Source of the DNA: Salvia splendens
Lineage: Eukaryota; Streptophyta; Magnoliopsida; Lamiales; Lamiaceae
Direction: 5' to 3'
Assembly (NCBI RefSeq): GCF_004379255.2
Contig: NC_056049.1
Location: forward strand, 10,462,063 to 10,526,062
Length of the DNA: 64,000 nt
Positions 22,787-36,256 of the stretch are shown piece by piece (within the stretch, counting starts at the first letter, position 1; the number at the start of each line of letters is the position of its first letter). Made by a program: the position numbers and the translations under genes. Under the pieces are notes generated by a model. That model was not told the origin of the DNA, searched no databases, and was given only the letters and a program-made list of their open reading frames with translations.

Positions 22787-23678
22787 GAGCATCTCCAATG
22801 GCGGACGTCCGGTCGGACATCCGTTCGGACATCGCGACGGGCGACCGGGACGTCTGCCATTGTGGCGTTTAGGTCGGATACGGACGTCCCGTGAGGAAGT
22901 CGGGTGTCCTCGGACGTCCCGGCGACGGGCGGGCGGACGTCCGCCACTGTGGCAAGGGTCGGACGTCCGGAATTTTTTTTTTTTTTTTAAAAAACTCTAT
23001 ATATACGGCTCTTTGAACTTCATTTCAACGCGGAGTGAGCCGGGGATGTTGGATTATGTAGAGGTTTAGGATGAAACGTTGCATCCCTTCATTTCACAAC
23101 CGAAAATAACTGATTGTTGGCGGGTTATAAAATTTCAATTTGGTCCTTCAATTATCGAAAATTTCATTTCCGGATGAAGATTTCTGCACAGTTCGACCCC
23201 AGCCAGGGGCTGCCGCCCCTTGGACCCCGCTCTCGGGGGCGCTGCCCCCGAACCCCCGTCTAATCATAACGAATTCAAATAAGTGTGCACTCCGCACTTC
23301 CAACTTATTTGATGTCTCGTTATAATTATATTGATCAATCAAGTTAATCCAATTACACTAAAATATCCAACAAATTATGTATTTTTCTTTTTTCGAATGA
23401 CTATGTATTTTGCTTTTTTCTAACTATGTTTTTTTTATGTTTTATGAATATGTATTTTTGCCCGTATTTTGCTTTCCCGTATTCCGTGTCAAAATTATAT
23501 TTCCGTTTTTACGTAATTAAATTATTGTGATTTTTTTTATTGCGGGATGTCCTAGTGGGAAGGGCGGACATAGGAGGGGATGTCCTAGTGACGTGGCAGT
23601 GGGATGGGAAGTCCTAGTGACGTGGCAGGAGGTATTTTTGGGATGTCCTAGTGGGATGTCCGTCCACTGGAGATGCTC
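22787..23678. mobile_element. PIF/Harbinger-like non-autonomous element
   Basis: The ends GAGCATCTCCAATGG (22787) and CCACTGGAGATGCTC (to 23678) form a terminal inverted repeat. The flanks are TAA (22784-22786) and TAA (23679-23681), the 3-bp duplication typical of PIF/Harbinger. The 892-bp body has no transposase frame. Its left third is GC-rich with many GGACGTCC palindromes, and a segment near 23205-23258 is a strong GC hairpin. It landed in the left target duplication of copia B. Confidence 0.8.
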
Positions 23679-23681
23679 TAA

Positions 23682-24184
23682 TGTTGGAAATATTGCAGCT
23701 TTTACACGGGCCCCCCTTGCTATTACAAAAGAACACAAAACTGGAAGGTAAATAAAACAAAGTAAATACAATAAAAGGAACAAGATGCAAACTATATTCT
23801 TCTTCAAGTCGAGTCGAGGTGACCCTCTCTCCGCAAGACGAAATACGCCCCGGCTAGTGCTCACGGATTTGCGTAATGTCCCCAAAGATGAAACGACTTT
23901 CCTCCTATCGAGTTGAAGCACCTCAAACTCGTAGGCTCCGGTGAACTTGAATTGGAGGCGAGAACCGAGCAATGCGATGCTCCTAAGATGCGAACTAGAA
24001 TGCTTGAGCTAGAGAGAGGAGAAAGTGTATGTTGTGGTGTGTCTTCCATCTCTCAAAACAAGCCTATTTATAGGCTAGAAAAAACAAGTGAAAGGTCTTG
24101 CAATTAGGGCACCTCATAAACATTTGGAGGTTACACCATATGAAAGGCCTAGCCTTTTGACATTTTCACACGTGTTTTCCTACA
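23682..24184 (-). repeat. 3' LTR of copia B
   Basis: On the plus strand it runs TGTTGGAAATATTGC to GTTTTCCTACA. It contains an inverted TATA block (about 24063-24073) and CGCAAGACGAAATA (23832-23845), which is complementary to the primer region of this element. Confidence 0.9.
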
Positions 24185-24766
24185 ATCCCCCACATTGGTT
24201 AGAGTGCTGCAAGCTCAAACCAACACCAGACACAAATGCATGTATGCAGACTATTTTGCTCAGTTCTCAAGAAACGATACTGTATTTGGAGAGGTAACTT
24301 GTGGTTTTGAACCTTCCATAGTCAACACTATCGGACATACCGGTGGACTAGTGGACGCGATGCCTTGAACTATTCCTCCTTGGTGTATGCCTAGTCAATA
24401 GTATCAACACAATATTATCTCAACTCCATCAGTTCTCACGTTTGTGTCCGTTTCGGCCGTGGAACACCTCTTTGGAATTCATAAGTGACTCACACACACG
24501 AAGCGGCCCCACTTCTCACTTACATAGGTGATTCTTTCATGAGTATCATGCCATACTGCATCTCCTTGAGATTTCAAGAATCATTAAAAGTCAAAAGACT
24601 TAACCTCTTACCACGTGCAGGTTACAACACTCAATGCTTTCTAAAGAATGGGCGAAGATTAAAATCTTCTGAGTGTTACAGCTAGATTTGTATAGCTTCG
24701 TTTTCCCATTGAACCAATCCCATGGGATCTCCAATCGCATGGTTGGGTTACCACTATACTCATCTT
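24185..24766 (-). other. Conserved 3' untranslated region (copia B)
   Basis: This noncoding stretch between pol and the 3' LTR starts, on the minus strand, after the RNase H stop and ends in a polypurine tract (GTGGGGGAT) at 24185-24194. It keeps recognisable similarity to 8204-8766 of copia A. Confidence 0.6.
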
Positions 24767-26257
24767 TTAAGATGTGGTTTTCAGTCTCATTCCTTTTAGC
24801 AATTTATGCATTTGATCACGGTTTAAACCTTTTGTTAACGGATCCGCTAAGTTATCCACTGACTTTACATAGTCAACTGATATAATGCCACTTGTGATCA
24901 AATGCCTTAAGGTATTATGGCGCCGACGAATATGTCGAGACTTACCATTATAAAAGCCACTTTGTGCTCTACCTATAGCTGCTTTGCTATCACAGTGTAT
25001 CAATACTGCTGGTACTGGCTTCTTCCAACATGGAATACATTCTAGGAAATTTCTGAGCCACTCGGCTTCTTCCCCTGCTTTATCCAAAGCGATAAACTCA
25101 GATTCCATGGTGGAACGAGCAATACACGTCTGTTTCGTTGATTTCCACGAGACAACACCACCCCCCACAGTGAACACATACCCACTTGTCGAAAATGAGT
25201 CTTTTGAATCAGAGATCCAATTTGCATCACAGTACCCTTCAAGTACTTGGGGATATCTTGTGTAATGCAACCCAAAGTTAAGAGTATACTTCAAGTATCT
25301 CAAAACTCTACACAGAGCTTTCCAATGTTCCTTACTTGGGTTGCTCGTAAATCGGCTCAACTTGTTTACAGGACAAGCAAGATCAGGTTGAGTACAGTTT
25401 GTGATAAACATCAAACTTCCTATGACCTTTTCATACTCTTCTTGAGCAACAGAATCACCCATATTCTTGCTCGAATGGACATTGAGCTCCAAAGGAGTCT
25501 TTGTTGGCTTACAATCAAACGAGTTGAATTTCTTAAGCATTTTCGTAACATAATGAGATTGCGTTAAGGCAATTCCCTCATTAGTCCTCAATATTTTGAT
25601 TTTGAGAATCACATCAGCTAGACCCATATCTTTCATATCGAAATTTCTTTTCAACATGTTTTTTGTCTCGTTAATAATGGCACTATCGCTGCCCATTATC
25701 AACATATCATCAACATACAGACACACAATAACAAACCCGTTATCTGTGTTCTTAATGTAAACACACTTATCACACTCATTGATAGTGAATCCATTTGCCA
25801 ACATCACGTTGTCAAATTTCAAATGCCATTGTAATGGTGCTTGCTTCAACCCATATAATGACTTTACCAGTTTGCATACTTTACGCTCTTGCCCAGGCAC
25901 AACAAACCCTTCGGGTTGTTCCATATATATTTCTTCTTCCAGATCACCATTCAGAAACGCAGTTTTCACATCCATTTTATGAATCTCAAGATTGTGCAAA
26001 GCAGCAATCACTAGAAGCACCCGAATGGAAGTGATTCTCGTAACAGGTGAATAGGTATCAAAAAAGTCATACCCTTCTTTCTGCTTAAAGCCTTGGACAA
26101 CTAGGCGAGCTTTGTACTTATCTATAGTACCATCGGGCTTATATTTCCTTTTCAAAATCCACTTGCACCCTAAAGGCTTACAGCCTTCAGGCAAGTCTAC
26201 TAACACCCAAGTGTTATTTCTCATGATGGATTCAATTTCACGGTTGATAGCTTCTTG
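24767..26257 (-). pseudogene. pol: Reverse transcriptase and RNase H (copia B)
   Basis: The frame is intact from 26224 down to 24767. It holds the conserved entry [10 protein letters not shown], the first catalytic Asp in [20 protein letters not shown], the YVDD active site (25706-25717 on the plus strand), then RNase H with YCDANW, TMESEF and [10 protein letters not shown], ending [11 protein letters not shown]. Upstream it is cut from integrase by TAG at 26255-26257. It is the best preserved RT in the window and served as reference for the breaks in copia A. Confidence 0.92.
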
Positions 26258-26683
26258 CTACCACGCCGCGTCTGGGCCAGACAGAGCTTCCGCCAATGAC
26301 TTTGGTTTGTCATCCAACATAAAAGTTATGAAGTCAGGACCAAATGTTTTAGCAACTTTAACTCTTTTACCACGTCTTGGTTCAACATCCTCAGGACTTG
26401 ACCTCGTCCTTTTTGGAGGATTAAAACTAGTGGATTCATCCATCATTCTTTCACTAGAACGATCCTCTTGCCTCTTGCAAGGGTATACAATCTCAAAAAA
26501 TATAGCATTCCTTGACTCAATCGTTGTTCCTTCAGCCACGCCAGGCACAGCTGACCTATGGACTAGGAAACGATAGGCACTAATATTAAGTGCATGGCCA
26601 ATAAAGATGCAATCGACTGGTTTAGGGCCTATTGCAACTTGTTTCGGAGGTGGCACTTCTACCTTCGCTAAACACCCCCACAC
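26258..26683 (-). pseudogene. pol: Integrase C-terminal region (copia B)
   Basis: It begins VWGCLAKVEVPPPKQ and includes DCIFIGHALNISAYRFLVH, the copia integrase C-terminal core, then a variable acidic/basic linker up to the RT. It is in the same frame as the RT but ends at the TAG at 26255. The upstream frame was lost in a T-run near 26707-26714. Confidence 0.85.
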
Positions 26684-26955
26684 TTTGAGGTATGAATATG
26701 AAGGTTTTTTTCATTTCCACAACTCAAAAGGAGTCACATCCCTATTTTTTAGTGGAATTTTATTCAGGATATGATTCGCTGTTAACACAGCCTCCCCCCA
26801 CATGTTCTGGGATAAACCAGAATTAATCAACTGAGCATTCATCATCTCTTTAAGTGTTCGATTTTTTCGTTCAGCAACTCCATTTGATTGGGGAGAATAT
26901 GGAGCCGTTGTTTGGTGAATTATACCACTTGCATGACATAATTCTGCAAACGAGG
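26684..26955 (-). pseudogene. pol: Integrase middle segment, out of frame (copia B)
   Basis: On the minus strand this encodes the second half of the integrase core, including SPQSNGVAERK and the third catalytic residue (Glu), then NMWGEAV. It is in a different frame from both neighbours because of shifts near 27000 and 26715. Confidence 0.75.
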
Positions 26956-28047
26956 CTACATACTCACCACCTCTATCACTTCGAACACACTTAATTCGAT
27001 AATTAGTTGATTTTCAGCTTCATTTTTGAAGTCTTTAAACGCTTCAATTGCCTCATCTTTACTTCTTAATAAGTAAAGGTAACAATACCTTGTGCAATCA
27101 TCTATAAATGTGATGAAGTACTTTTTACCACCTCTAGTTTGCACAAATTTTAAATCACATACGTCTGTATGGATTAACTCTAGAGGTTTTGTGCTCCGTT
27201 CTACCGAGCGAAACGGTAGCTTGGTCATTTTTGCTTCAACACAGACTTCACATTTTTTTTGTGAGTTAAACTTATCTACTTTTAGTAAATTAAGATTTAC
27301 TAATCTTTTTATAGCATTTAGATTTATATGTCCCAATCTTTTATGCCATAAATCAGAGCACTCAAGCAAATAAGAGGATGTGTCATATTCCTTATTGCTT
27401 AATCCTTTTCCACGGTGAATGACCGTAATATTCAGTTCAAAAAGCCCATTCACTAGGTGACCTTCACCTATGAACTTTCCATACTTGGTCAATATAACCT
27501 TGTCACACTCAAATTCTAGTGAAAATCCATGATTTACTAGAAGTGAGCCTGACACCAAATTATTTCGGATGTCTGGGACATGCAGCACATCCTTGAGGGT
27601 AAGAACCTTTCCAGATCCTAATTTTAGGAACACATTACCCACACCAACCACCTCGGAAGAGGCTTGGTTTCCCATACGTACTTTTCTACCTCCAACAGAT
27701 TTGTAAGTAGAAAAAACGCTTCTCTCGGAGCACGCATGACATGTGGCACCCGTATCAACAAACCGTTCATTTGGATTATTACCATGGTCCACGTCGGAGA
27801 CCACTGCGATCACCTCGTGATCTTTGTTGTTTATAACAACACGTTCAAATAATTTGTACAGTATTGTTTCCAACAATAAGTACACAATTATATTGAACCA
27901 AATGTGCATTGGTATATTCATCAACCCATGCATACCAATTACTACTACTAAATCTAAATTAGTCTTGCTTGTCAAATGACAAACGATAAACATCATTCTC
28001 AAGAGAATAGATCTCAAGGAATTAACCACTCCATAGCGCATCGACAT
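26956..28047 (-). pseudogene. pol: Protease and integrase N-terminal part (copia B)
   Basis: Protease is seen as [15 protein letters not shown] (active-site DTG). It is followed by the zinc domain [17 protein letters not shown] ... CEVCVEAK and the first catalytic Asp in HTDVCD. The first 80 residues are not clean Gag and look like remnants joined by deletion. The frame is lost just before the RSDRGGEY motif. Confidence 0.85.
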
Positions 28048-28141
28048 TGCGACCGTTGCTTTATTCCAGCTTTGAATTTCATGTTTCCTCCAGCATCGGT
28101 CGACATGATTTCAACAAGAGTACAAAATTTCGTCTTGCGAT
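28048..28141 (-). other. Gag stub and primer-binding region (copia B)
   Basis: On the minus strand the 5' LTR is followed by AT and CGCAAGACGAAAT (28127-28139 on the plus strand), a 13-bp reverse complement of the LTR segment at 23832-23844. After it an ATG opens a short gag-like start ([14 protein letters not shown]) that soon runs into deleted sequence. Confidence 0.65.
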
Positions 28142-28651
28142 TGTTGGAAATATTGCAGCCTTTACACGGGCAACCCTTGCTATTACAAAAGAACACAAAA
28201 CTGGAAGGTAAATAAAACAAAGTAAATACAATAAAAGGAACAAGATGCAAACTATATTCTTCTTCAAGTCGAGTCGAGGTGACCCACTCTCCGCAAGAAG
28301 AAATACGCCTCGGCTAGTGCTCACGGATTGGCGTAATGTCCCCAAAGATGAAACGACTTTCCTCCTATCGAGTTGAAGCACCTCAAACTCGTAGGCTCCG
28401 GCGAACTTGAATTGGAGGCGAGAACCGAGCAATGCGATGCTCCTAAGATGCGAACTAGAATGCTTGAGCTAGAGAGAAGAGAAAGTGTATGTTGTGGTGT
28501 GTCTTCCATATCTCAAAACAAGCCTATTTATAGGCTAGGAAAAACAAGTGAAAGGTCTTGCAATTAGGGCATTTCATAAACATTTGGAGGTTACATCATA
28601 TGAAAGGCCAAAGGCCTAGCCTTTTGACATTTTCACACGTGTTTTCCAACA
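28142..28651 (-). repeat. 5' LTR of copia B
   Basis: On the plus strand it runs TGTTGGAAATATTGC to GTTTTCCAACA. It is very similar to 23682-24184. In this copy the LTR segment complementary to the primer region has one change (CGCAAGAAGAAATA, 28291-28304). Confidence 0.9.
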
Positions 28652-29088
28652 GCTAACAATTGGGTGGGACACAGCATCCCCCATAGTTGCGTGGAGCATG
28701 GAGGCCCCTGCATTTGTGCCGACCCCGAAGGGTCCAGCACCCGTGCTCCCTCCGAAGGAGCTAGCACTCATGTTGACCCCGAAGGATCCAACACTCGTGC
28801 CGTGCCCGAAGACCCCGACACTCGACCCAATGAAGGATCCAATGGAACCACTGAAAGAGAAACCGATCGATCCACTCGAGGTGAATCCGGAAACCGTCCC
28901 AGAGAGGTTGTCAAACCCCCAAGGGGTTGTTGAGGAAGAAGTTGAGAAGCCAGAAGTCGGAATCATCGTTATGTCCGACGACGTGTTGACGGGTGCAACG
29001 GGGGACACAGTGGATGGAACGGTGGCAGCGGCGGTAGACGGGTCAGTCGAGTTTAGCAGCGGCGGTAGACGGGTCAGTCGAGTTTAGT
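28652..29088 (-). pseudogene. gag: Gag N-terminal part (copia C)
   Basis: This low-complexity Gag start resembles copia A: PVNTSS, SSSTTPWGFDN, then Ser/Gly/Phe repeats. The expected start codon is not clear because a unit of about 34 bp is duplicated near 29022-29089 and alters the 5' end. It is cut at 28652 by copia B. Confidence 0.8.
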
Positions 29089-29096
29089 GGCAAGCG

Positions 29097-29112
29097 TATC
29101 TTGTCTTGCGAT
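29097..29112 (-). promoter_or_regulatory. Atypical primer-binding region of copia C
   Basis: Plus-strand TATCTTGTCTTGCG (29097-29110), followed by AT and the LTR. It pairs with LTR segment CGCAAGACGAGATA (29250-29263) at 13 of 14 positions. It sits as in copia A and copia B, two bases from the LTR. Confidence 0.6.
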
Positions 29113-30242
29113 TGTTGAGGAAATGAGATACAAACTTGCCGGGCAAAAAATTACACGAAAATAAAGGAAAAATTACACAGAAAAATAACTGAACAAATTA
29201 CACGAAAAACTTGTGGAAAGTAGTAAGCCGAGTGGATGAGTCCTCTTTCCGCAAGACGAGATACGCCCCGGTAGTGCTCACGGTTTGGCGTGTCGTCCCC
29301 AAAGATAAAACGACTTCGTCTCTGAAGTAGCAGCACCGCTAGCAGCAGAGCTCCGGAAAACAGGAGTAAGGCAGGGACAAAGCTTCGACGAGGAAAATTA
29401 TGCAGAGAGGGAGATAGCATGAATGCAAGATGCTTGTGTATGTTCTGTGTAGAATGCAATGGATGCATGCCTATTTATAGGCCAAGTCCACCTGCAGGGC
29501 ATTGATGGAGTCAACAGCCATTATGTGTGTCATGTGGTTTGACTGTAACCGCCGGGGGTTATTGACCGGTGCACTAGCCAGTGGGAGCTGAAGAGACACA
29601 ACGCACCTGGACATGCTACACGACGGGATACACCATGGACCGTCGGGGGTCCATCGGGGACCTTTTGTCTCCCGTTATGCGTCGAGGTCCAGCGGGAACC
29701 TTTTGTCTCCTGTCATGCGTCGGGGTCCAGCGGGACCATGACGTGGATCAGGACCCGTCGGGGATAGCGTGGAGTTTGGGGTGGTCTAAAAAGAACAAGC
29801 AAGGCTCGAACCACGCTCAATTATCAGCTCCAAAAGACCACCCAAAGACCAGTTGCCAAGGCACGGGTCGCGGGCGGGCGGCAGCGGCGCGCGCGCGTGC
29901 GCGCGTGTGGGCTCTGTCACCCGTCTTATTGCACATTAATTATTACACATGATAATTCATCTGATTAAATACTTCATCAAAGAAGTTTATCATCCCCGGT
30001 GTGGTATAATTACTTAGTTAATTAATCCCTTAGTCTTTTTATATAGCTCATTTCTAGCTTTATTGTGACCAAATTTAATATATTATTTCTCACTCATCGG
30101 GAATCGGATTTGAGAAAATGAATATACTACGGTCATCTACTCGGAACGTAGATCGACGTTATTGCATTTAATTTCACAAAATTAAATGTCTTGTAACATT
30201 TATTATTAGTCAAAAATCATTTGACCAAGCACAATTCCAACA
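29113..30242 (-). repeat. 5' LTR of copia C
   Basis: On the plus strand it runs TGTTGAGGAAATG to TTCCAACA (1130 bp). The inverted TATA box is at 29471-29480. It shares the promoter-leader part and the AT-rich outer end with copia A, and the GC-rich microsatellite is reduced to GCGCGCGCGTGCGCGCG. A GGTCCAGCGGGA block is tandemly repeated at about 29640-29745. Confidence 0.85.
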
Positions 30243-32299
<2,057 letters not shown>

Positions 32300-33807
32300 T
32301 GTCACGACCCTACTCCCTGAATCGGAGAAAGTGTAGCTATATCGCGACTAAATCTTACTGATACTGTCTCAACTCATCATAAGATGCTTAAATCAAAGGA
32401 AACATTATCTGAAAGGGATAAAGATAACATTGTACTGAATCAGAGTGATTTCTGGGACATTGTCTTTACTAAACAAGTTTAAATTTGCGCAACGGAAGAG
32501 TACCAAGACAAATGTAATATGTATAAAGACATACTACATCAGTTATCTTCCTACTTATTTAATCTTCTGTCCCAACACCTCCTCGGCTTTAACAACGATC
32601 AACCTGCACATTAAGGAAAACAATATGCAGGGCTGAGTACTTGATGCACTCAGTGGGCTCATGCCGAAAACGTTTTCTCTTTTAGTTGTCAGCCAAACTG
32701 AGTGAACACGGGGTTTTTCTGAAAACAAGTCCCGGTCACTAAAAACTATTATTTCTTTATGATAATAGAATGTAGTCATTTAAACTTCTGATGATATACC
32801 ATATCGGATCTGTGTGATCCGGGATTGTGGCCACATTCCAACGGTCACTGGACTGGCCAACCTGGCGCTAGCTCACGGTCCCTGTGTGTACACTAGTCCG
32901 AGTAGGGTTTGCGGCCCTACTGGAACCCGAATTCGATTTAACTGGTTGGCACAACCAACAGATAGGCAATCATAAAACAAAGACTGGGCATGACAACTCA
33001 TTCAAATAATCATGTTTTCACATAAAACACGCTTTAAAAGAAAGAAGAGCCCACCTCGATTGCTTAAACTCTTGCAAACTGGTGCTTTCTTGTCCTGAGA
33101 TTACGCGTCGTGCGACGACGTTCCTTTACAAAATTAATATACTTAAATTAGGCTTTAAGTAATTATTCATCTTGCATGTATACATGCCTAAGCGTGTGCT
33201 CTTTATTTTATTTCCTTCTTTCTAAAATTTAGAGACCTTTGTTCTGTAATTAAATCGGCAATTTAATTTATTCAGAAACTGACCGAACTGTGCGGGTATA
33301 CTAAATTTCCCGAATTATCTTAAGTATTTTTAAAATACTTTGACTAATTAAAAGTCCGCTTTAATTATTTTTCGAATACTTTCTCACACGGATTAATATT
33401 TCTTTTCTCCCGTGGCTTAGGAAATTAATCCCACTATACCTTGGAACTTATAATAAAAGGCACTTCACTAAAAATATTAATCCAAGAAATAAATTCCTAG
33501 GCCCAAAATATTTATTCTTTAATTATTTCGGCCCAGGTTATTTTATTTCTTCTGACCCGATTACTTCATGGATTAACTTCTTTTATTTCCTTACATCCCT
33601 TGGCCCAGTTTTAAATTGAGAAGGCCAAATCTTGAAGGAAAATGGGAAAAGCCCAGATCTTGGAGGTATACTCCCCTCCATCAGCCGTTTCTCTCTCATT
33701 CCATCTTCCAAATTTTCTCTCCCAAATCAAAGATCGAAACCCTAGCCTCCTCTCGGTGACTCCCACCGCGGCTCGTCGCTCGCCGTCGTCCCAGCTCACT
33801 TTGGTTC
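32300..33807 (-). repeat. Gypsy LTR, partial, inserted in the P450 gene
   Basis: It begins TGTCACGACCC directly after P450 exon sequence, as the gypsy LTR at 17437 begins TGTCACGCCC. It shares the GCAGGGCTGAGTACTTGATG and CTCAGTGGG block (about 32620-32656). The five bases before it are AGTAC, but no matching copy was found on the right, where another LTR-like sequence starts at 33808. It may be a solo or truncated LTR. Confidence 0.6.
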
Positions 33808-35344
33808 TGTAACATCCCGAATTATAGGGCTCGATGAAAGGTTTGGATATGTGGTGAGGAATAGTAGTTAAGTTAAACCGTCAGGTATAAATTTGATACG
33901 AAATGCCGATTAGGTAATTTTCGGCAATTTCTTTTGTCCGTGTAAAATCTTAAATCGAAGCTAAGGGATAATAATTTTGTAAATTATAAATCATGGCCTA
34001 GAATAATTGTAAATAATGTGAGGAATTATTTTGGGCCATTTGAGGGTAATTGGAATTTTTATCGCTGATTATTTCGGTTTTTTACAAAATCGATCGTGGA
34101 AACATTTGAGGTTTCGGACGGGAGTAATTTTAGATTAAACTAGAATTAATGTGCTACCAGATGGTATATAGAATTCATAAATGTGGAATCATATGATATG
34201 GAAATAAATTAGCACAATAAATGAAATTAATTTAACTAATTAAATAACTAGAAATTAAAAGAAATTTCTAGAAAAGTTGTCACCTATTATTATCTATTAA
34301 GCTTGAATTCTTCTTTATTGGGGAAAGAGGATGAAAATCAGAAGCCATGGGAGAAGAGCGAACCGTGAGTTCTCATGGCGATTCTATGTTTTGATTTTTC
34401 GTCGAAATATCGATTCAATCGCGTAAACGTTATGAAATCAATATAAGGCATAGAAGCTTGTAACACGAGTCGTGCAAAAATGAATGGACCTAGAAGATAG
34501 CGAAGGGTCGAAAAGTGAAATAGGCTTATGTTCATAAGCCTGCGAGGTAGCGTATCCTCTCTATGATTTTCGATTCCTTTGGTTGAGATGATGTGTGCTA
34601 TAATGTGATTATTTGTGCGATGTTAATTAAATAATGTGCTTAAATATGCTAATAATTTAATATGTGGATTGTTATGATACTTATTAATTTTAATATGAAT
34701 GATCTGCAGAAATGATGGTACGAATATGAATAAAAGACAATGGATATGATATGCAATGAAATGTAATAAATTATGAAGATCTGAATAATGTGAAATATGC
34801 CTGAATATATTATGAAAAGATATCTGAATGTATATGAAAAAGATGTGATCTAAAGGGTAGAGCCTGAATAAAATGAACACAAGAGAATAATATGTAAAGA
34901 TTATAAAAGTATATACTAAAAGAAGGTCTGTGAATTCGATAAGAATGATTATCTGAAGTGATATTTGGAAATGGAATAAATGTGAAAAAGAGATTTGAAA
35001 GAAGAATATGAAATAAAACGTCCCGTTTGCTTGGTCATATGTGGTGGGTAAAATTGGCATGCCATAGGACAGCAGCGCTGCATTATCTGTGATCACTCGT
35101 CTTCTTGATAACCGAAGCGAGGATCGTCTGTTATCTGATGGGCCCCTATCTGATCTGTCTGATATGCATCCTCATGGGTAGTCTGATTATCTGATACGCA
35201 CCCTCATGGGTAGTCTGATCATCTGTCTGATATGCACCCTATGGGTGGTCTGTGCGGAGTCCTCTCGAGGACAAAATCCGCGTCTGCATCTGATTCTGTT
35301 TCTGATCTGGTCCGTGTACCCTGCCTGAAACCAAGCAGATATTG
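33808..35344 (+). repeat. Second gypsy-type LTR, partial
   Basis: It starts TGTAACATCCCGAATTA, a common start of plant gypsy LTRs. It contains repeated CATCCTCATGGGTAGTCTGA-like units near 35165-35260, which also occur in such LTRs. No partner LTR or coding part lies in the window, and the right end is unclear. Confidence 0.5.
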
Positions 35345-35800
35345 AGGCTATATGATAAGATGAGATAGAATAATATCTAATGACTTGTGAATAAAAGATC
35401 TGTAATCTGTGATCTGTGATATATGATAAGATGAGATAAAATAATATCTGATGACTTCTGAAAAAGAATCTGTAATCTGTGATCTAGGATACATGATAAG
35501 ATGAGATAAAATAATATCTAATGACTTTTGAATAAAAGATCTGTAATCTGTAATCTGTGCTATATGATAAAAATAAGATAAAATAATATCTGATGACTTG
35601 TGAATAATGATATGTGATCTGTGATATGTAAAATAATATATGATAACTTGGAAATAAGGATCTGTGATCTGTGATATATATAAAATAATATCTGATGACT
35701 TAGGAATAAGGATTTGTGATATGAGATATATAAAATAATATCTGACGAATTGTGAATAATGATCTACGATCCGTGATATGTGTTTTGTGAAAAATGATAT
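35345..35800. repeat. Tandem repeat with about 71-bp period
   Basis: Units starting ATGATAAGATGAGAT or a close variant recur at about 35352, 35423, 35493 and 35564, followed by shorter decayed copies. Each holds AATAATATCTGATGACTT and ATCTGTAATCTGTGATCTG. It is probably part of the preceding LTR. Confidence 0.65.
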
Positions 35801-35907
35801 ATGATGATATGCGAAATCTTGAGAAAACCAGAACTATAAGATACAATGAAAATGTTGTAGTGTAGGAAAAAATAAGTGAGTCTGTTATCAAGAGACCACA
35901 CATTTTC

Positions 35908-36042
35908 TAACCCTATAACCAAATCTGAACCACACATTTTCTAATCTTGTGGTTGAGATTCAAATTTAGATTTACTTCATAAAATAAAAGGCGTGGGGGG
36001 TAAATATGTCATTTTGCTCATTTAAATTTCTGAATTTCGCTT
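35908..36042 (+). repeat. Left terminal inverted repeat of the MULE
   Basis: It starts AACCCTATAACCAAATCTG, contains GGGGGGTAAATATGTCATTT, and ends ATTTCTGAATTTCGCTTC. The same sequence is inverted at 62145-62300 and direct at 62380-62516. The outermost bases differ from the other copies, so the true tip seems lost or rearranged. Confidence 0.65.
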
Positions 36043-36256
36043 CATTCTTTCTCTCTTTCTCAGTTCGATTCTTTTCTATTCTCCGCGATTTGGTTTCAGA
36101 TTTCCATAATCTCCAGATTTCCTTCCGATTATTTCCATAGAGATTTTCTTCCGATTATTTCAATAGACTCCAGATTTCCTTCCGATTTGGTTCATTATTC
36201 CATAATCTCTAGATTTTCATTGATTATATGTTCAATAGCTGTCAGAATTTGCTTCG

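Larger units (their letters stand above)
23682..28651 (-). mobile_element. Ty1/copia retrotransposon (copia B), gag-deleted
   Basis: The LTRs are 23682-24184 (503 bp, 3' side) and 28142-28651 (510 bp, 5' side). The target duplication is GCTAA: intact at 28652-28656 on the right, and at 22782-22786 on the left, where the Harbinger-like element now separates it from the LTR. Pol is present but broken: a frameshift near 27000, another near 26715 and a stop at 26255-26257. Only a stub of gag is left. The LTRs are half the length of those of A and C, yet the Pol proteins are closely related. Confidence 0.92.
21879..30242 (-). mobile_element. Ty1/copia retrotransposon (copia C), 3'-truncated host of copia B
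   Basis: On the minus strand this is a 5' LTR (29113-30242), a primer region and gag. Gag is interrupted at 28652 by copia B and resumes at 22781 on the other side. The pol genes and 3' LTR are gone. Its Gag is close to copia A Gag (same low-complexity start, same MMPPAEKP block) and its LTR shares the TATA region, so A and C are one family. The left border is uncertain. Confidence 0.85.

Noticed and set aside
23140..23342. Overlapping frames on both strands in the GC-rich part of the Harbinger-like element
   Set aside because: They arise from a GC hairpin; no transposase motif is seen in either.
29151..29468. Minus-strand 105-codon frame with a hydrophobic stretch
   Set aside because: It lies in the transcribed leader of the copia C LTR, and matching frames in the sister LTRs are not conserved.
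34623..35096. A 157-codon minus-strand hydrophobic frame that looks like a membrane protein
   Set aside because: The plus strand is AT-rich with ATATGA runs, which give Ile/Leu/Phe/Tyr on the minus strand. It sits in an LTR-like sequence with no start context or homologue.
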